NCBI RefSeq assembly: GCF_003182475.1
Contig: NZ_QGTS01000007.1
Coordinates: forward strand, 186,001 to 250,000
Length of the DNA: 64,000 nt
Direction of reading: 5' to 3'
From: Mangrovibacter plantisponsor
GTDB taxonomy: Bacteria > Pseudomonadota > Gammaproteobacteria > Enterobacterales > Enterobacteriaceae
A model generated the notes under the pieces. That model worked only from the letters and a program-made list of their open reading frames with translations, was not told the DNA's origin and ran no database searches. The translations under genes and the position numbers were made by a program. Shown here one piece after another: positions 28,646 through 38,054 of this stretch (positions are counted from its first letter, which is position 1; the number at the start of each line of letters is the position of its first letter).

Positions 28646-29713
28646 ATGGCAAAAACCGCATTGATTGTTGGCGTGAGTGGCGTAATTGGCAGCGCCCTTG
28701 CCCAAAAACTGGTACAGGATGGCTGGCAGGTGTACGGGCTGTCCCGTGGGCGCAGTACTATTCCGGCAGGGTGCACCAGCCTGACAGCAGACCTGACCAA
28801 TGCCAGTTCAGTGAAAGAAGCCCTGGCTGAAACCATACCAGATGCCGTTTTTTTCAGTGTCTGGGCGCGCCAGGCAACTGAGAAGGAAAATATCCGGGTA
28901 AACGGAGCAATGGTGAGTAATGTCATCAGTGCTCTTGGTGAGCGCCTGAGGGGAAAACATGTTGCACTGGTCACCGGGTTAAAACATTATCTGGGCCCGT
29001 TTGAAGCCTATGGTAAAGGCGAGGTGCCGGTCACTCCGTTTCGTGAAGAACAGGGCCGCCAGCCAGTGGAAAACTTTTATTATGCTCAGGAAGATGCCGT
29101 ATTTGACGGTGCGAAAACCTTTGGCTACCGCTGGAGTGTTCACCGCCCGCATACCATTATTGGTTTTGCACTCGGCAATGCGATGAATATGGGCCAGACA
29201 CTGGCGGTCTACGCCACATTGTGTAAAGAGAAAGGCTGGCCGTTTATTTTTCCGGGTTCAAAAGCACAGTGGAATGGTATATCCGATATGACAGATGCCA
29301 GCTTGCTGGCAGAACAACTGGAATGGGCGGCACAAAGCCCGGCCGCAGCTAATGAGGATTTCAATGCCGTTAATGGTGATGTTTTCCGCTGGAGTTGGAT
29401 GTGGCCACGTATTGCCAGTTATTTTGATATTGAAGCTGCTCCGTACCCTGCACAGATGATGCCCCTTGAAGGGCGCATGCAGGAAGCGGCTGCGGCATGG
29501 CAGGAGCTGGCCCAACGCCATCACTTAGCTGAACATGATATTTCCCGCCTGGCATCCTGGTGGCACACAGATGCCGACCTTGGCCGCCCGATGGAGGTAT
29601 TCACCGATATGAGCAAAAGCCGCAAAGCTGGTTTCACAGGTTACCGCTGTACTCTGGATTCTTTTGTTCAGCTGTTTGATACCCTGAAGCAACACAATAT
29701 CATTCCGCGATAG
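28646..29713 (+). CDS. PRISE-type SDR reductase (progesterone 5-beta-reductase/iridoid synthase-like)
   Basis: The 355-residue protein is an atypical short-chain reductase: NAD(P) motif VGVSGVIGSAL at the N terminus, then VTGLKHYLGPF with the catalytic Lys, and NFYYAQED with the catalytic Tyr. These are the two PRISE signatures. The plant enzymes reduce enones. Bacterial members are often annotated as NAD-dependent epimerases. The divergent LysR gene probably regulates it. Strong AGAGGAGAG ribosome site before ATG. Confidence 0.85.
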   Translation: MAKTALIVGVSGVIGSALAQKLVQDGWQVYGLSRGRSTIPAGCTSLTADLTNASSVKEALAETIPDAVFFSVWARQATEKENIRVNGAMVSNVISALGERLRGKHVALVTGLKHYLGPFEAYGKGEVPVTPFREEQGRQPVENFYYAQEDAVFDGAKTFGYRWSVHRPHTIIGFALGNAMNMGQTLAVYATLCKEKGWPFIFPGSKAQWNGISDMTDASLLAEQLEWAAQSPAAANEDFNAVNGDVFRWSWMWPRIASYFDIEAAPYPAQMMPLEGRMQEAAAAWQELAQRHHLAEHDISRLASWWHTDADLGRPMEVFTDMSKSRKAGFTGYRCTLDSFVQLFDTLKQHNIIPR

Positions 29714-29718
29714 CAGGA

Positions 29719-29753
29719 AACCGGCACCTGGCTGCATGCACCAGGTGCCGGTT
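29719..29753. terminator. Long hairpin between convergent genes
   Basis: A perfect 13-bp stem, AACCGGCACCTGG with CCAGGTGCCGGTT, 9-base loop. There is no long T run on either strand. It lies between the reductase gene and the convergent small secreted protein gene and probably protects or ends both transcripts. Confidence 0.6.
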
Positions 29754-29773
29754 AGGTTATATGTGCCGCCAGG

Positions 29774-30076
29774 TTAACTCTGGTGGTGGCTTTCCCGCCA
29801 GTCTTTAATCATGTCCTGTGTCACTTCTTTCTTGTAGCAAATAGGGGAATAACCACCAGGTTTACTCCATGCGCTACGCCTGCCGCACGAGCTTCCGTTG
29901 CGTGCGCTGTTGTACGGGCACGCACAGACACCCGGGTAATCAGCAATAGATTCATCAATAATTGCCTGCTTTACCTGGTCATCAGAAACGCGACTTTTCG
30001 CTGTAGCTGGCAGGCAAACAAAGCCCAGTGCCAGCAATGTGGCAACAGCAGATACCCTTGCAAAAGTGATCATCAT
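29774..30076 (-). CDS. Small secreted Cys-rich protein of unknown function
   Basis: The 100-residue protein has a signal peptide (MITFARVSAVATLLALGFVCLPATA) and a short mature part with CACPYNSARNGSSCGRRSAWSKPGGYSPICY. The four Cys in the mature part suggest two disulfides. Similar short secreted proteins occur across proteobacteria without known function. The start is taken as the first of two adjacent Met codons at 30076, which gives a normal signal peptide. Confidence 0.65.
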   Translation of the reverse strand: MMITFARVSAVATLLALGFVCLPATAKSRVSDDQVKQAIIDESIADYPGVCACPYNSARNGSSCGRRSAWSKPGGYSPICYKKEVTQDMIKDWRESHHQS

Positions 30077-30224
30077 TCCGGCCTTTTTAAGAATATTCTT
30101 AAAATAATTACATATCTGCACCTGGAAGCAACTGAAATCACTTTTTAGCCACAGTGCTACAGATTTGCTTTACGGTGCCGATAAGTTATTTCACTTAGGG
30201 AAACTTGAGCCTGGTGGGTGGAAG

Positions 30225-31880
30225 ATGAGTACTGATATTCACGATGAGTTGTTTGCACAATCAGCCATGCCAATGGCGCTTCTGGATTTACGTGGTGTTT
30301 TCGTGCAGGTTAACCCCGCTTTCAGTGCTGTTCTTGAACGTGAAACACACCAATTAATAGGCCACTCCTTTCGTGAGTTCACTGATGTGCATGACCTGTC
30401 GCTCCATGCATTATCATTTAACCGCCTGCTTACGGGCGAAAAGAAAAGTGTCACTTATGAGCACCATTTTGTACGCAATGATGGTGAATCTTTAGTTGCT
30501 CAGGTAGATATTGGCGTGCTGACCAAACAGGGGCAACTGGTTAATTTTTATGTTTATGCCCGGGATATTTCGTCCTTCAAGAAAAAAGAAGAAAAGCTGT
30601 ATGCACGCAACCAGTTTCTTGAAGCCAACCTGCAACAGCAGGAAGATTATTTCAGTATTTTCATTAACAACAGTAAAGATGCATTTATTGAGTTCAACGA
30701 ATCTGAACGTGTAACCCGCATTAATACTGCGGCTAAAACGTTATTTTCTTTGGATGACTCGGTTATTAATAAGACATTGTGTGAAAAGATTTTCCTGCAA
30801 AAGCATACCAGCCCGGCAGGTTGTGCATTTCATGATGTTTTTTATACCGATGCCGGAGAAGCGCTGAGCACCCGCAAGCGGCTGTATGGGCGAAATCATA
30901 ATGGGCGCACCTTCCCGGTTGAGCTGGCTATCAGCTCCTACCGGCTGGATGAGCAAGTCTTTTACTCCGTCTTTGTGCATGATATTAGTGAAAAAATAGA
31001 CACACTGAAAAAGCTGATTGAAAGCAAACTGCGGCTGAATGAAATCACTGACAATATTCCGGTATTGATTGCTCACGTAGATAAACATATCAATTTTACT
31101 TTTCTCAACAAGATGTATGAAAAGTACTTCCCCTGCAAAATTGAGCAATTGCTGAACACATCAGTATTTAATTTATATGACCGCAAGTTCTTTGCCCCAC
31201 AAGACTTTAAGATTAAGAAAATTTACGAAAAAATGACCTATTCATTTGAGAAAGAAATGAATATTAATGGCAAAACAGTTGTTTTTAATAACACGGTGGT
31301 TCCTGCCAGAAAGCTCAATGATGGTTTTTATTTGCTCTCCACCGATATTACGGAATTTAAAAAACTACAGGATATCTACAAATACGATGCTAACCACGAC
31401 CGCCTGACCGGGCTGCCCAACCGGCGTGCAGTTGATCACTACCTGGAGAACTACCGAAATCCGTCATTCAAAAAGTTTTCTGGCATCAGCATTCTGTTTT
31501 TTGATCTCAATGATTTTAAACAAATTAATGATAACTACGGCCATGATGTGGGCGACAAAACATTGATAGCCTTTGCACGGATTGTGAATGGATTATTGCG
31601 CCGCGAGGATTTCTTTGCGCGCCTGGCTGGCGATGAATTTTTGCTGATTACTGAAGGTTTTAAAGATGCTCAGCAGGAAACAGACAGCCTGGTTGAGAAA
31701 ATCCGCCAGGCTCTGGATGCCCCGATTGTCATCAATGATACCCCAATAACTTTACGCGCCAGCATTGGCGTCGCTGTGGAAAAACAGATAAAACAAATTG
31801 ATATTGATAAATTAATCATCGAAGCCGATAAAAACATGTACCTGGATAAAAAACAGCACAAGGCTGGCCCCCTGGTTTAG
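30225..31880 (+). CDS. PAS-PAS-GGDEF diguanylate cyclase
   Basis: The 551-residue soluble protein has three tandem PAS-like modules (about residues 10-115, 135-260, 275-380) and a C-terminal GGDEF domain (about 385-545) beginning YDANHDRLTGLPNRRAVDHYL. The active loop reads RLAGDEF, an allowed variant, so cyclic-di-GMP synthesis is likely. The I-site RxxD is not clearly present ahead of the loop. The ATG at 30225 follows GGTGGAAG; an upstream in-frame ATG at 30165 would add 20 residues. Confidence 0.88.
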   Translation: MSTDIHDELFAQSAMPMALLDLRGVFVQVNPAFSAVLERETHQLIGHSFREFTDVHDLSLHALSFNRLLTGEKKSVTYEHHFVRNDGESLVAQVDIGVLTKQGQLVNFYVYARDISSFKKKEEKLYARNQFLEANLQQQEDYFSIFINNSKDAFIEFNESERVTRINTAAKTLFSLDDSVINKTLCEKIFLQKHTSPAGCAFHDVFYTDAGEALSTRKRLYGRNHNGRTFPVELAISSYRLDEQVFYSVFVHDISEKIDTLKKLIESKLRLNEITDNIPVLIAHVDKHINFTFLNKMYEKYFPCKIEQLLNTSVFNLYDRKFFAPQDFKIKKIYEKMTYSFEKEMNINGKTVVFNNTVVPARKLNDGFYLLSTDITEFKKLQDIYKYDANHDRLTGLPNRRAVDHYLENYRNPSFKKFSGISILFFDLNDFKQINDNYGHDVGDKTLIAFARIVNGLLRREDFFARLAGDEFLLITEGFKDAQQETDSLVEKIRQALDAPIVINDTPITLRASIGVAVEKQIKQIDIDKLIIEADKNMYLDKKQHKAGPLV

Positions 31881-31903
31881 TAGGGCCTTGCCGGCATTCG
31901 TAC

Positions 31904-32581
31904 TTAAACCTCGGTCCAGGTGCGTAATAAGTTGTGGTACATGTTGAGTAATGACAGAAGCTCCTCGCTGTCGCCATGGCGGGCCTTCAGGCACTGAATA
32001 GTATTATCCAGCTCATATAACATGGCGCGTTGCTTTTCATCGCGCACCATTGACTGGATCCAGAGAAATGACGCCACCCTGGCACCCGATGTCACCGGGG
32101 TCACGCTGTGCAGGCTGCTTGAAGGGTACAGCACCAGATGGCCTGCGGGGAGTTTTACCCGGTGCTCACCATAGGTATCTTTAATGACCAGTTCTCCACC
32201 TTCGTAGCTCTCTGGTGCGCATAAAAACAAAGTGGCAGATAAATCTGTACGCATCCAGCCAGCACTACCATTTTGCCTGACTGCGCCATCCACATGAAAA
32301 CCATAGGTTTCCCCCTGTTGATAGCGGTTGAATAATGGCGAAGACATAGCGCGGGGTAATGCAGCGGAGAAGAATTGCGGGTTGCGGTTAAGGGCCTGCC
32401 TGACAGCATTTTGCAACGCATCATACAACGCAGTTTGGGTATTAATTTGCTGGTTATGCTTAACCTGTGCCCCCTGGTTGCCTACCGTTACTCGTCCATC
32501 CACCCATTCAGCCTGGGCAAGCTGTGCACTGAAGGTGGTCAGTTCGTCTGACGTCAGGACATCAGGAATGTGGTACATCAT
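31904..32581 (-). CDS. ybiX: PKHD-type Fe(II)/2-oxoglutarate hydroxylase YbiX
   Basis: The 225-residue protein closely follows E. coli Ybi[24 protein letters not shown] with the His and Asp iron ligands, [11 protein letters not shown], and [18 protein letters not shown] with the distal His and the Arg that binds 2-oxoglutarate. It lies 47 bp downstream of fiu, as in E. coli, and should share its Fur control. The start is the Met doublet at 32581. Confidence 0.95.
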   Translation of the reverse strand: MMYHIPDVLTSDELTTFSAQLAQAEWVDGRVTVGNQGAQVKHNQQINTQTALYDALQNAVRQALNRNPQFFSAALPRAMSSPLFNRYQQGETYGFHVDGAVRQNGSAGWMRTDLSATLFLCAPESYEGGELVIKDTYGEHRVKLPAGHLVLYPSSSLHSVTPVTSGARVASFLWIQSMVRDEKQRAMLYELDNTIQCLKARHGDSEELLSLLNMYHNLLRTWTEV

Positions 32582-32628
32582 GATGGTGTTCTCTTCTGTA
32601 TGTGGGGCCGGAGCCCCACACAAGTCAG

Positions 32629-34914
32629 TTAAAAATGCACGTTGGCAGTCAGCAGGAATGTACGGGGTTCACCCGGGTGATAGCGATAGCCGCTCTTATT
32701 AATAGAAGCGACATAATCTTTATCGAACAGGTTATATACGTTCAGTTGCAAGTCGAGGTTGCGGTTTACCCGGTAACCCAGTTTGGCATCTGCCACCCAA
32801 TAACCTTCAGTGTGGTCCGGTGTACCCACCGCGCCATCACTCCCCCGGCGCAGGCTGCCCACATAGCGCACACCTGCTCCAACAGAAACCGCGTCCGTTG
32901 CCTGGTACTGGCTCCACAGGGTGAACGCATGTTTGGGTGTATAGGCCAGGGCAGATGAACCATCCTGTGCCACGGTATCCCCTTCTTTCACAGAGGCATG
33001 CTGCTGGGTATAGCCCATGCTAACCTGCCAGTCAGGCGTAATATTGCCAATCGCAGACAGTTCATAGCCTTCTACCCGTTTCTTACCGTACTGGGAATAA
33101 GTGCCGTCATCATTGCTGGCAACTTCATTCTCGATATCGGTACGGAACAGAGCTGCGTTCAGCAACAGGTGCTTATCAAGTATTTCCCACTTGGTACCAA
33201 TTTCACTGGATTTGGCTTTCTGGGGTTTAAAATCTGTACGGTTCGCGCTGTTACCACTGCCACCAGCAGCCAGGGCGAAGGTGCTGCCACCCGGTGGTTG
33301 CTGAGAAATAGCATAGTTAGCATACAGGTTGCCCTGCGAAGTCAGGCGATACAGTGCCCCTGCTTTCCAGTTAACCAGATTGCCAGATTTCGCGGTATCA
33401 ACCGTGGTGACAGGCGTTCCTGTTGGCGCACCTGCCGGGCAGGCAACAGCCCGGCGCCCCGTGCCCCCACATGCTGTGGCACTGTCGTAATCCGTGTGGT
33501 AGTTATCAAGGCGGATCCCACCATTAACCTGGAAGCTGTCGGTCAGTTCCAGTGTGTCAAACGCGTAAATTCCAAACGTGTCTGTCTGCCCATTGGCATT
33601 TGCACCATTACGTGACAGGCCACCCACAGAAATACTGCTGATGGGGTGATAAATATTGACGGCTGGCGGGGTGATAGCATCCACGCCGTAGTTGGTCTGT
33701 TTCTCTCGGGTAAATTCAACCCCGGCACTGACATCATGCCCCACAAAACCGGTGTGGAATTTCGAGGTCAGGTTGGTCTGGTTTGTAAGAATACTGTTGC
33801 TGACATCTTTGGTATTAGCCAGACGCGACCATTCCCAGGTGTCGACATTGTTGCTGTCTGGCTGGGTAATATTACTCGCGCCACCCATCACTGCAGTCAG
33901 CAGGTATTTCTGCTTCACACGCGACCAGCGGGTGGTATTACGCAGCGTGGTGTTGTCAGTTAAATCATGCTCGAAACGCAGCGTGAAGCTGTCGGTTGTG
34001 GACTTATCAAAGTCAGAATCAGTACCGTAGTAATTTTTAGTGTTCACTTTCCCGGAACTATTCAGGGCGCTGGTAGCCGAAGAAGGCGCTGAGTAACCAG
34101 GCAGACCAATAGTTGGGATACCGCCATCCGGTGTATTGTTCTGGTGAACGTGCAGGTAATTAATATACAGGCGTGTTGGTGTATCCAGGCCAAATGCCAG
34201 TGATGGTGCAACGCCGTAACGCTCATTTTCGACATTATGCCGGCCAGCATCGTGGGTTTTCTCACCCATCAGGTTCAGGCGAAAGGCGCTGTTTTCCCCA
34301 AATGCCTGGTTGTAATCCAGCGTGCCACGGCGCATCCAGGCGCTGCCAATGCTGACGGACGCATCTAACCCTGAATCCAAACGGGGTTGTTTGCTGATCA
34401 TATTGATGGAGCCCGAAGGTGCGCTGCGGCCATAATCAGTACCTGCCGGGCCTTTAATCACCTCTACCTGTTGGGTATTGAAGGTATCACGGGTAACACT
34501 GCCAATATCGCGAATACCATCAACATAAATGCTGTCAGAGGTATCCACTCCGCGCATATACACCGCATCACCTGTAGAAGAGCTACCGTTTTCCCCCGCG
34601 TAAAATGCTCCCACACCCGGCACATTTTTTAGTGCATCAGTCAGGTTTGTGACGCCCTGGTCCTTAATCATTTGATCCGGAATTACTGTTACTGTGCGGG
34701 TTGTATCTACCAGTGGTTGGGTAAATTTAGGGTCTGCAGATACACCGGGTAAATAAAGTGAAGGTGCCTGAGCCTGAATGACCAGAGTCTCTTCTTTTTT
34801 CTGTGCCGTGTTATCAGCGGCATGAGCGACAGATGTTGACGCACCAAGGCATAACCCGGTGAACAACGTAAGTGAATTAAAGCTGCCAAACGGCTGGTTG
34901 CGATTTTTATCCAT
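32629..34914 (-). CDS. fiu: Catecholate siderophore receptor Fiu
   Basis: The 761-residue TonB-dependent outer-membrane receptor resembles E. coli Fiu throughout. It has a signal peptide (to about residue 32), a TonB box region (EETLVIQA), a plug with [18 protein letters not shown] and [11 protein letters not shown], and a barrel ending LLTANVHF with the C-terminal Phe needed for assembly. Fiu takes up monomeric catecholates such as dihydroxybenzoylserine and some catechol beta-lactams. A strong Fur box lies about 110 bp upstream. Confidence 0.96.
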   Translation of the reverse strand: MDKNRNQPFGSFNSLTLFTGLCLGASTSVAHAADNTAQKKEETLVIQAQAPSLYLPGVSADPKFTQPLVDTTRTVTVIPDQMIKDQGVTNLTDALKNVPGVGAFYAGENGSSSTGDAVYMRGVDTSDSIYVDGIRDIGSVTRDTFNTQQVEVIKGPAGTDYGRSAPSGSINMISKQPRLDSGLDASVSIGSAWMRRGTLDYNQAFGENSAFRLNLMGEKTHDAGRHNVENERYGVAPSLAFGLDTPTRLYINYLHVHQNNTPDGGIPTIGLPGYSAPSSATSALNSSGKVNTKNYYGTDSDFDKSTTDSFTLRFEHDLTDNTTLRNTTRWSRVKQKYLLTAVMGGASNITQPDSNNVDTWEWSRLANTKDVSNSILTNQTNLTSKFHTGFVGHDVSAGVEFTREKQTNYGVDAITPPAVNIYHPISSISVGGLSRNGANANGQTDTFGIYAFDTLELTDSFQVNGGIRLDNYHTDYDSATACGGTGRRAVACPAGAPTGTPVTTVDTAKSGNLVNWKAGALYRLTSQGNLYANYAISQQPPGGSTFALAAGGSGNSANRTDFKPQKAKSSEIGTKWEILDKHLLLNAALFRTDIENEVASNDDGTYSQYGKKRVEGYELSAIGNITPDWQVSMGYTQQHASVKEGDTVAQDGSSALAYTPKHAFTLWSQYQATDAVSVGAGVRYVGSLRRGSDGAVGTPDHTEGYWVADAKLGYRVNRNLDLQLNVYNLFDKDYVASINKSGYRYHPGEPRTFLLTANVHF

Positions 34915-35017
34915 GTGAAATAAAGGTTTTTTATTGTTATGCAGGTATCACCGGGCTCCCCGACAGCATGCTGGCAGGCTCTCATTCCATACTACATAGC
35001 CCGAACATCAAATGATA

Positions 35018-35046
35018 AAGATAATAATTATCATTTTGATTATCAT
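35018..35046. promoter_or_regulatory. Fur box upstream of fiu
   Basis: The sequence AAGATAATAATTATCATTTT followed by GATTATCAT contains overlapping copies of the GATAAT-ATTATC Fur hexamer array. It is placed to repress the fiu-ybiX promoter when iron is plentiful. Confidence 0.85.
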
Positions 35047-35193
35047 GCTTACACATTTTCTCCATTTTGTGAATACATTTCATTACATAAATTCACATAA
35101 TCAACAATTTTGAGTAAAACATGGAGAAAATATGCAGTCTGGTTGAATGAAATGTGTTGTAAAAAAGCAATACCGTAATCGTTCCCTGGATTA

Positions 35194-35397
35194 CCTGGAG
35201 CTGTTGCTAAGGGGGAACGCCTGCCAGCAAAGGTAAGATCTGAGTGTGAAGCAGTTGGCAGTATCAAAGCGGAAGAAATGATGAATGTCGATGATGTAGC
35301 AGAAGCCATAAAAATGATGGCGGAGCTGCCCATCAGCACCAATGTACTGGAAATGACCATTATGGCCAACCAGATGCCTTATGTTGGGCGTGGCTGA
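35194..35397 (+). pseudogene. SDR oxidoreductase, C-terminal remnant
   Basis: An uninterrupted 67-codon frame without a start reads PGAVAKGERLPAKV ... MNVDDVAEAIKMMAEL, then TIMANQMPYVGRG-stop. This is the C-terminal end of a YdfG-like short-chain dehydrogenase. The NAD-binding and catalytic parts are missing, and the sequence upstream to the Fur box does not continue the protein. A 5'-truncated relic. Confidence 0.75.
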
Positions 35398-35514
35398 TTG
35401 GTAACACAGCACCAGGGCAACGCGGAGTTGTTCGTTGCTCTGGTGCATTCAGCTACCAATAATTGAACTACCGGCAGCCAGATAACCAGCAATTAAACTA
35501 TCAATACCTGAAAT

Positions 35515-36072
35515 TTAATCGGCCTTACGAATTACCCGTGCTGGATTGCCGACTGCCAGCATACCTGCCGGAATATCTTTAGTTACCACACTCCCGGCCC
35601 CAATTACGGCGCCATCACCAATGGTGACACCCGGTAATATAGTGACATTCCCGGCTATCCACACATGGTTGCCAATGGTAACAGGCAAAGTTGTACCGAT
35701 ATGCTCGTCTCGTTTGCCTGCATCCATAGGGTGCAATGCGGTATACAGCGACACATTCGGGCCAATGAATACGTGGTCACCAATAGTTACGAACCCCGGG
35801 TCCAGCAACGTGAAATTAAAATTGATAAACACGTGATTACCGAGTGTTGTGGTACAGCCATAATCCACACGTAACGGTTTCTCAATATGAACATCATCGC
35901 CAACTTTGGCGAAAATTTCCCGAATCAACGTGTTCTTTTGGGAAACCTCTCTGGCTCCACACTGGTTAAACTGGTCCACCCGGTCACGGGTGCAATAACG
36001 AATTTCCACCAGCTCAGCATCGTTAATCCAGTATTCCCGGCCTTCCACCATGGCCTCAAATGCAGCACCCAT
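35515..36072 (-). CDS. Maltose/galactoside O-acetyltransferase family (LacA/Maa-like)
   Basis: The 185-residue protein has the Mac domain (RVDQFNQCGAREVSQKNTLIREIFAKV), then DYGCTTTLGNHVFINFNFTLLDPG and hexapeptide repeats. ALHPMD carries the catalytic His, and GNHVWIAGNVTILPGVTIGDGAVIGAGSVVTKDIPAG and GNPARVIRK close the protein. It transfers acetyl from acetyl-CoA to a sugar hydroxyl. The start at 36072 follows AGGGAG with a 6-base spacing; in-frame starts up to the GTG at 36102 are possible. Confidence 0.9.
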   Translation of the reverse strand: MGAAFEAMVEGREYWINDAELVEIRYCTRDRVDQFNQCGAREVSQKNTLIREIFAKVGDDVHIEKPLRVDYGCTTTLGNHVFINFNFTLLDPGFVTIGDHVFIGPNVSLYTALHPMDAGKRDEHIGTTLPVTIGNHVWIAGNVTILPGVTIGDGAVIGAGSVVTKDIPAGMLAVGNPARVIRKAD

Positions 36073-36286
36073 TGTCATCTCCCTCATTGCCATCTGTTCC
36101 ACCTGACGGGCAACGCCAGGCTACGTTAGCCTTACAACGCACATGTGCGATACCTTTCCACAGTTTATTGCGCGCCGGGAGTGATTTAACAAGAGGGGCA
36201 ACATAGCAGGAAACCGGTTTAGCGGTTTCCTGTATGTTTTCAGTGTGTTTATCCATGATTCAGTCAGATGAACCGGTGGTTTTTTG

Positions 36287-37759
36287 TTATTCAGGTTTCG
36301 CGGTACCGGGTTTCTCGGTATTGTCTGGTACGCCACCACTGGTTTTTGCCGCATCATCGTTTTTTGCTGCGCCATCGCCCTGTGCGGTTTCATCCTGATT
36401 CCCCGGTTCACCCGGCTCTGCTTCTTCTCCGGTGGCCGGTGAAGCGCCCGTTTGCTCTTCCTGCTCTTCCTGCTCTTCAGAGAGTTCAGCTTCTTCGTCT
36501 GTATTGACCATCGCAGCCTGGATATCTTCTTCTTCCAGAACCGGGTTAAGCGCAGCGCCAATTGGCGAAGTAGCCAGGCTGTCTGGCATCACCACATGGG
36601 GTAAAGGCACTTCGGTAGTCGGAACAGGGTGTAGTTTTGCCGGGCGGTTGAGCAGCGCGATAACCACTGCACAAACAGCAAAAAAGATATACAGCATATT
36701 GCTGCCAAGCGGTTGCATCACCGCACCAACTATTAGCGGCCCAATACTGGCACCAATCCCAAAGGCCATTAACAGGCAGGCTGTGAGTGAAACCCGCCGC
36801 TCCGGCATCACCTGGTCATTCGCCAGAGCAACCTGGAGTGGATACAGGGAAAACTGCATCATGCTGACGGCAAAGGCCACACCCAATAAAAACTGATAAG
36901 GCAGGGATAACAGCACACCCGGGACTAACGCAAAAATGGCATACAGCAACGCAATAATAAACAGCAGGCGCTGGCGGTCAAAACGGTCTGAGAGCCAGCT
37001 TAAAGGAAACTGGGAAACCAGACCGGCAAAAATCGTCAGGCTCATAAACATCCCCGTTTGCTCTGTGGTGAAACCTTTCTCACTGGCAAATACCGGTGCC
37101 AGGCCGTAAAACGCACCAATCGCCATGCCACTGACCAGCGTTGTCGCCAGTAATTTGGGAATAGTGCGGACAAAATACCCCAACTCCATGGGAGCCGGTG
37201 ACATCGCTTTCGCATTGGTTCGGGTTGTCAGAGCAATGGGCACCAGACAAAGTGCAAAACACAATGCCACTATCAGTAACGTACTGATACCAAAGCCAGT
37301 TTGTGTTGCAAGAATCACCTGACCGCCACTCAGCCCCAGGTAAGTTGCCACCATATACAAACCAAAAATAACACCACGCTGAGAAGATTCAGCCTGATCG
37401 TTAAGCCAGCTTTCCAGCACCATGTACTGGCACATCATGCACAGGCCGATTATCAGGCGCAGGAAGATCCACAAAGGAATGAAATTAGTTAACCCATGGC
37501 CTATCACCGAGGCTGTGATTATCCCCGCGCAGGCCACGTAAGCACGGATATGCCCCACTCTGGCAATCAGGTTGTGCCCAACTTTTCCCCCCACAACCAA
37601 ACCCACATAGTTTGCGGCAATAATGGCGCCAATCAGTGTGCCACTGACCTGCTCATGGGCGAGGCGTAACGAAACATAAGTGGTCAATAACCCGGAACCC
37701 AACAGCATGAGTAAGGTCGTAACATACAAGGGTAAAAACGCATTAAGAACTTTTCTCAT
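36287..37759 (-). CDS. MFS transporter, YcaD family, with long acidic C-terminal tail
   Basis: The 490-residue protein has 12 predicted helices in its first 375 residues and family motifs of YcaD-type transporters (GKVGHNLIARVGHIRAY, YMVLESWLNDQAESSQRG, SWLSDRFDRQR). From about residue 410 a tail of some 80 residues is almost free of hydrophobics and full of Glu, Ala, Pro and Gly (EEEDIQAAMVNTDEEAELSEE). E. coli YcaD is 382 residues and lacks it. The ATG at 37759 is preferred to one 10 codons upstream because AGGGAG lies 5 bases before it. Substrate unknown. Confidence 0.85.
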   Translation of the reverse strand: MRKVLNAFLPLYVTTLLMLLGSGLLTTYVSLRLAHEQVSGTLIGAIIAANYVGLVVGGKVGHNLIARVGHIRAYVACAGIITASVIGHGLTNFIPLWIFLRLIIGLCMMCQYMVLESWLNDQAESSQRGVIFGLYMVATYLGLSGGQVILATQTGFGISTLLIVALCFALCLVPIALTTRTNAKAMSPAPMELGYFVRTIPKLLATTLVSGMAIGAFYGLAPVFASEKGFTTEQTGMFMSLTIFAGLVSQFPLSWLSDRFDRQRLLFIIALLYAIFALVPGVLLSLPYQFLLGVAFAVSMMQFSLYPLQVALANDQVMPERRVSLTACLLMAFGIGASIGPLIVGAVMQPLGSNMLYIFFAVCAVVIALLNRPAKLHPVPTTEVPLPHVVMPDSLATSPIGAALNPVLEEEDIQAAMVNTDEEAELSEEQEEQEEQTGASPATGEEAEPGEPGNQDETAQGDGAAKNDDAAKTSGGVPDNTEKPGTAKPE

Positions 37760-37996
37760 CAGGCTCCCTGTCACTACGTCGTTGGACAATAAGCAAATAT
37801 ATAAAGATAGTCTCTCTATACAGATGCTGTTATCTCTACTGTAACGTTATCTTTTATTCACACCAAACCAGTTTCAAAACCCGCCATAGAGAATAAAGTC
37901 ACGTCCTTCTTGATCCATCCTGCCTCGCAGCCTGCACTATTTTCACGAACGGGATAAATTTCCAGATATGTGATCCATGCAAAATAAACCTTTTTT

Positions 37997-38039
37997 GTAA
38001 TCGATTACTTTTTACTTTTACAGTTTTGTAATCGATTAC
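37997..38039. promoter_or_regulatory. Two LacI-type operators before the sugar operon
   Basis: The 12-bp palindrome GTAATCGATTAC occurs at 37997-38008 and 38028-38039, each extended as TTGTAATCGATTACTTT. Centre spacing is 31 bp, about three helical turns. The second copy ends 15 bp before the permease start, so binding would block transcription. Confidence 0.85.
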
Positions 38040-38054
38040 TTTAGTGAGGCTATT

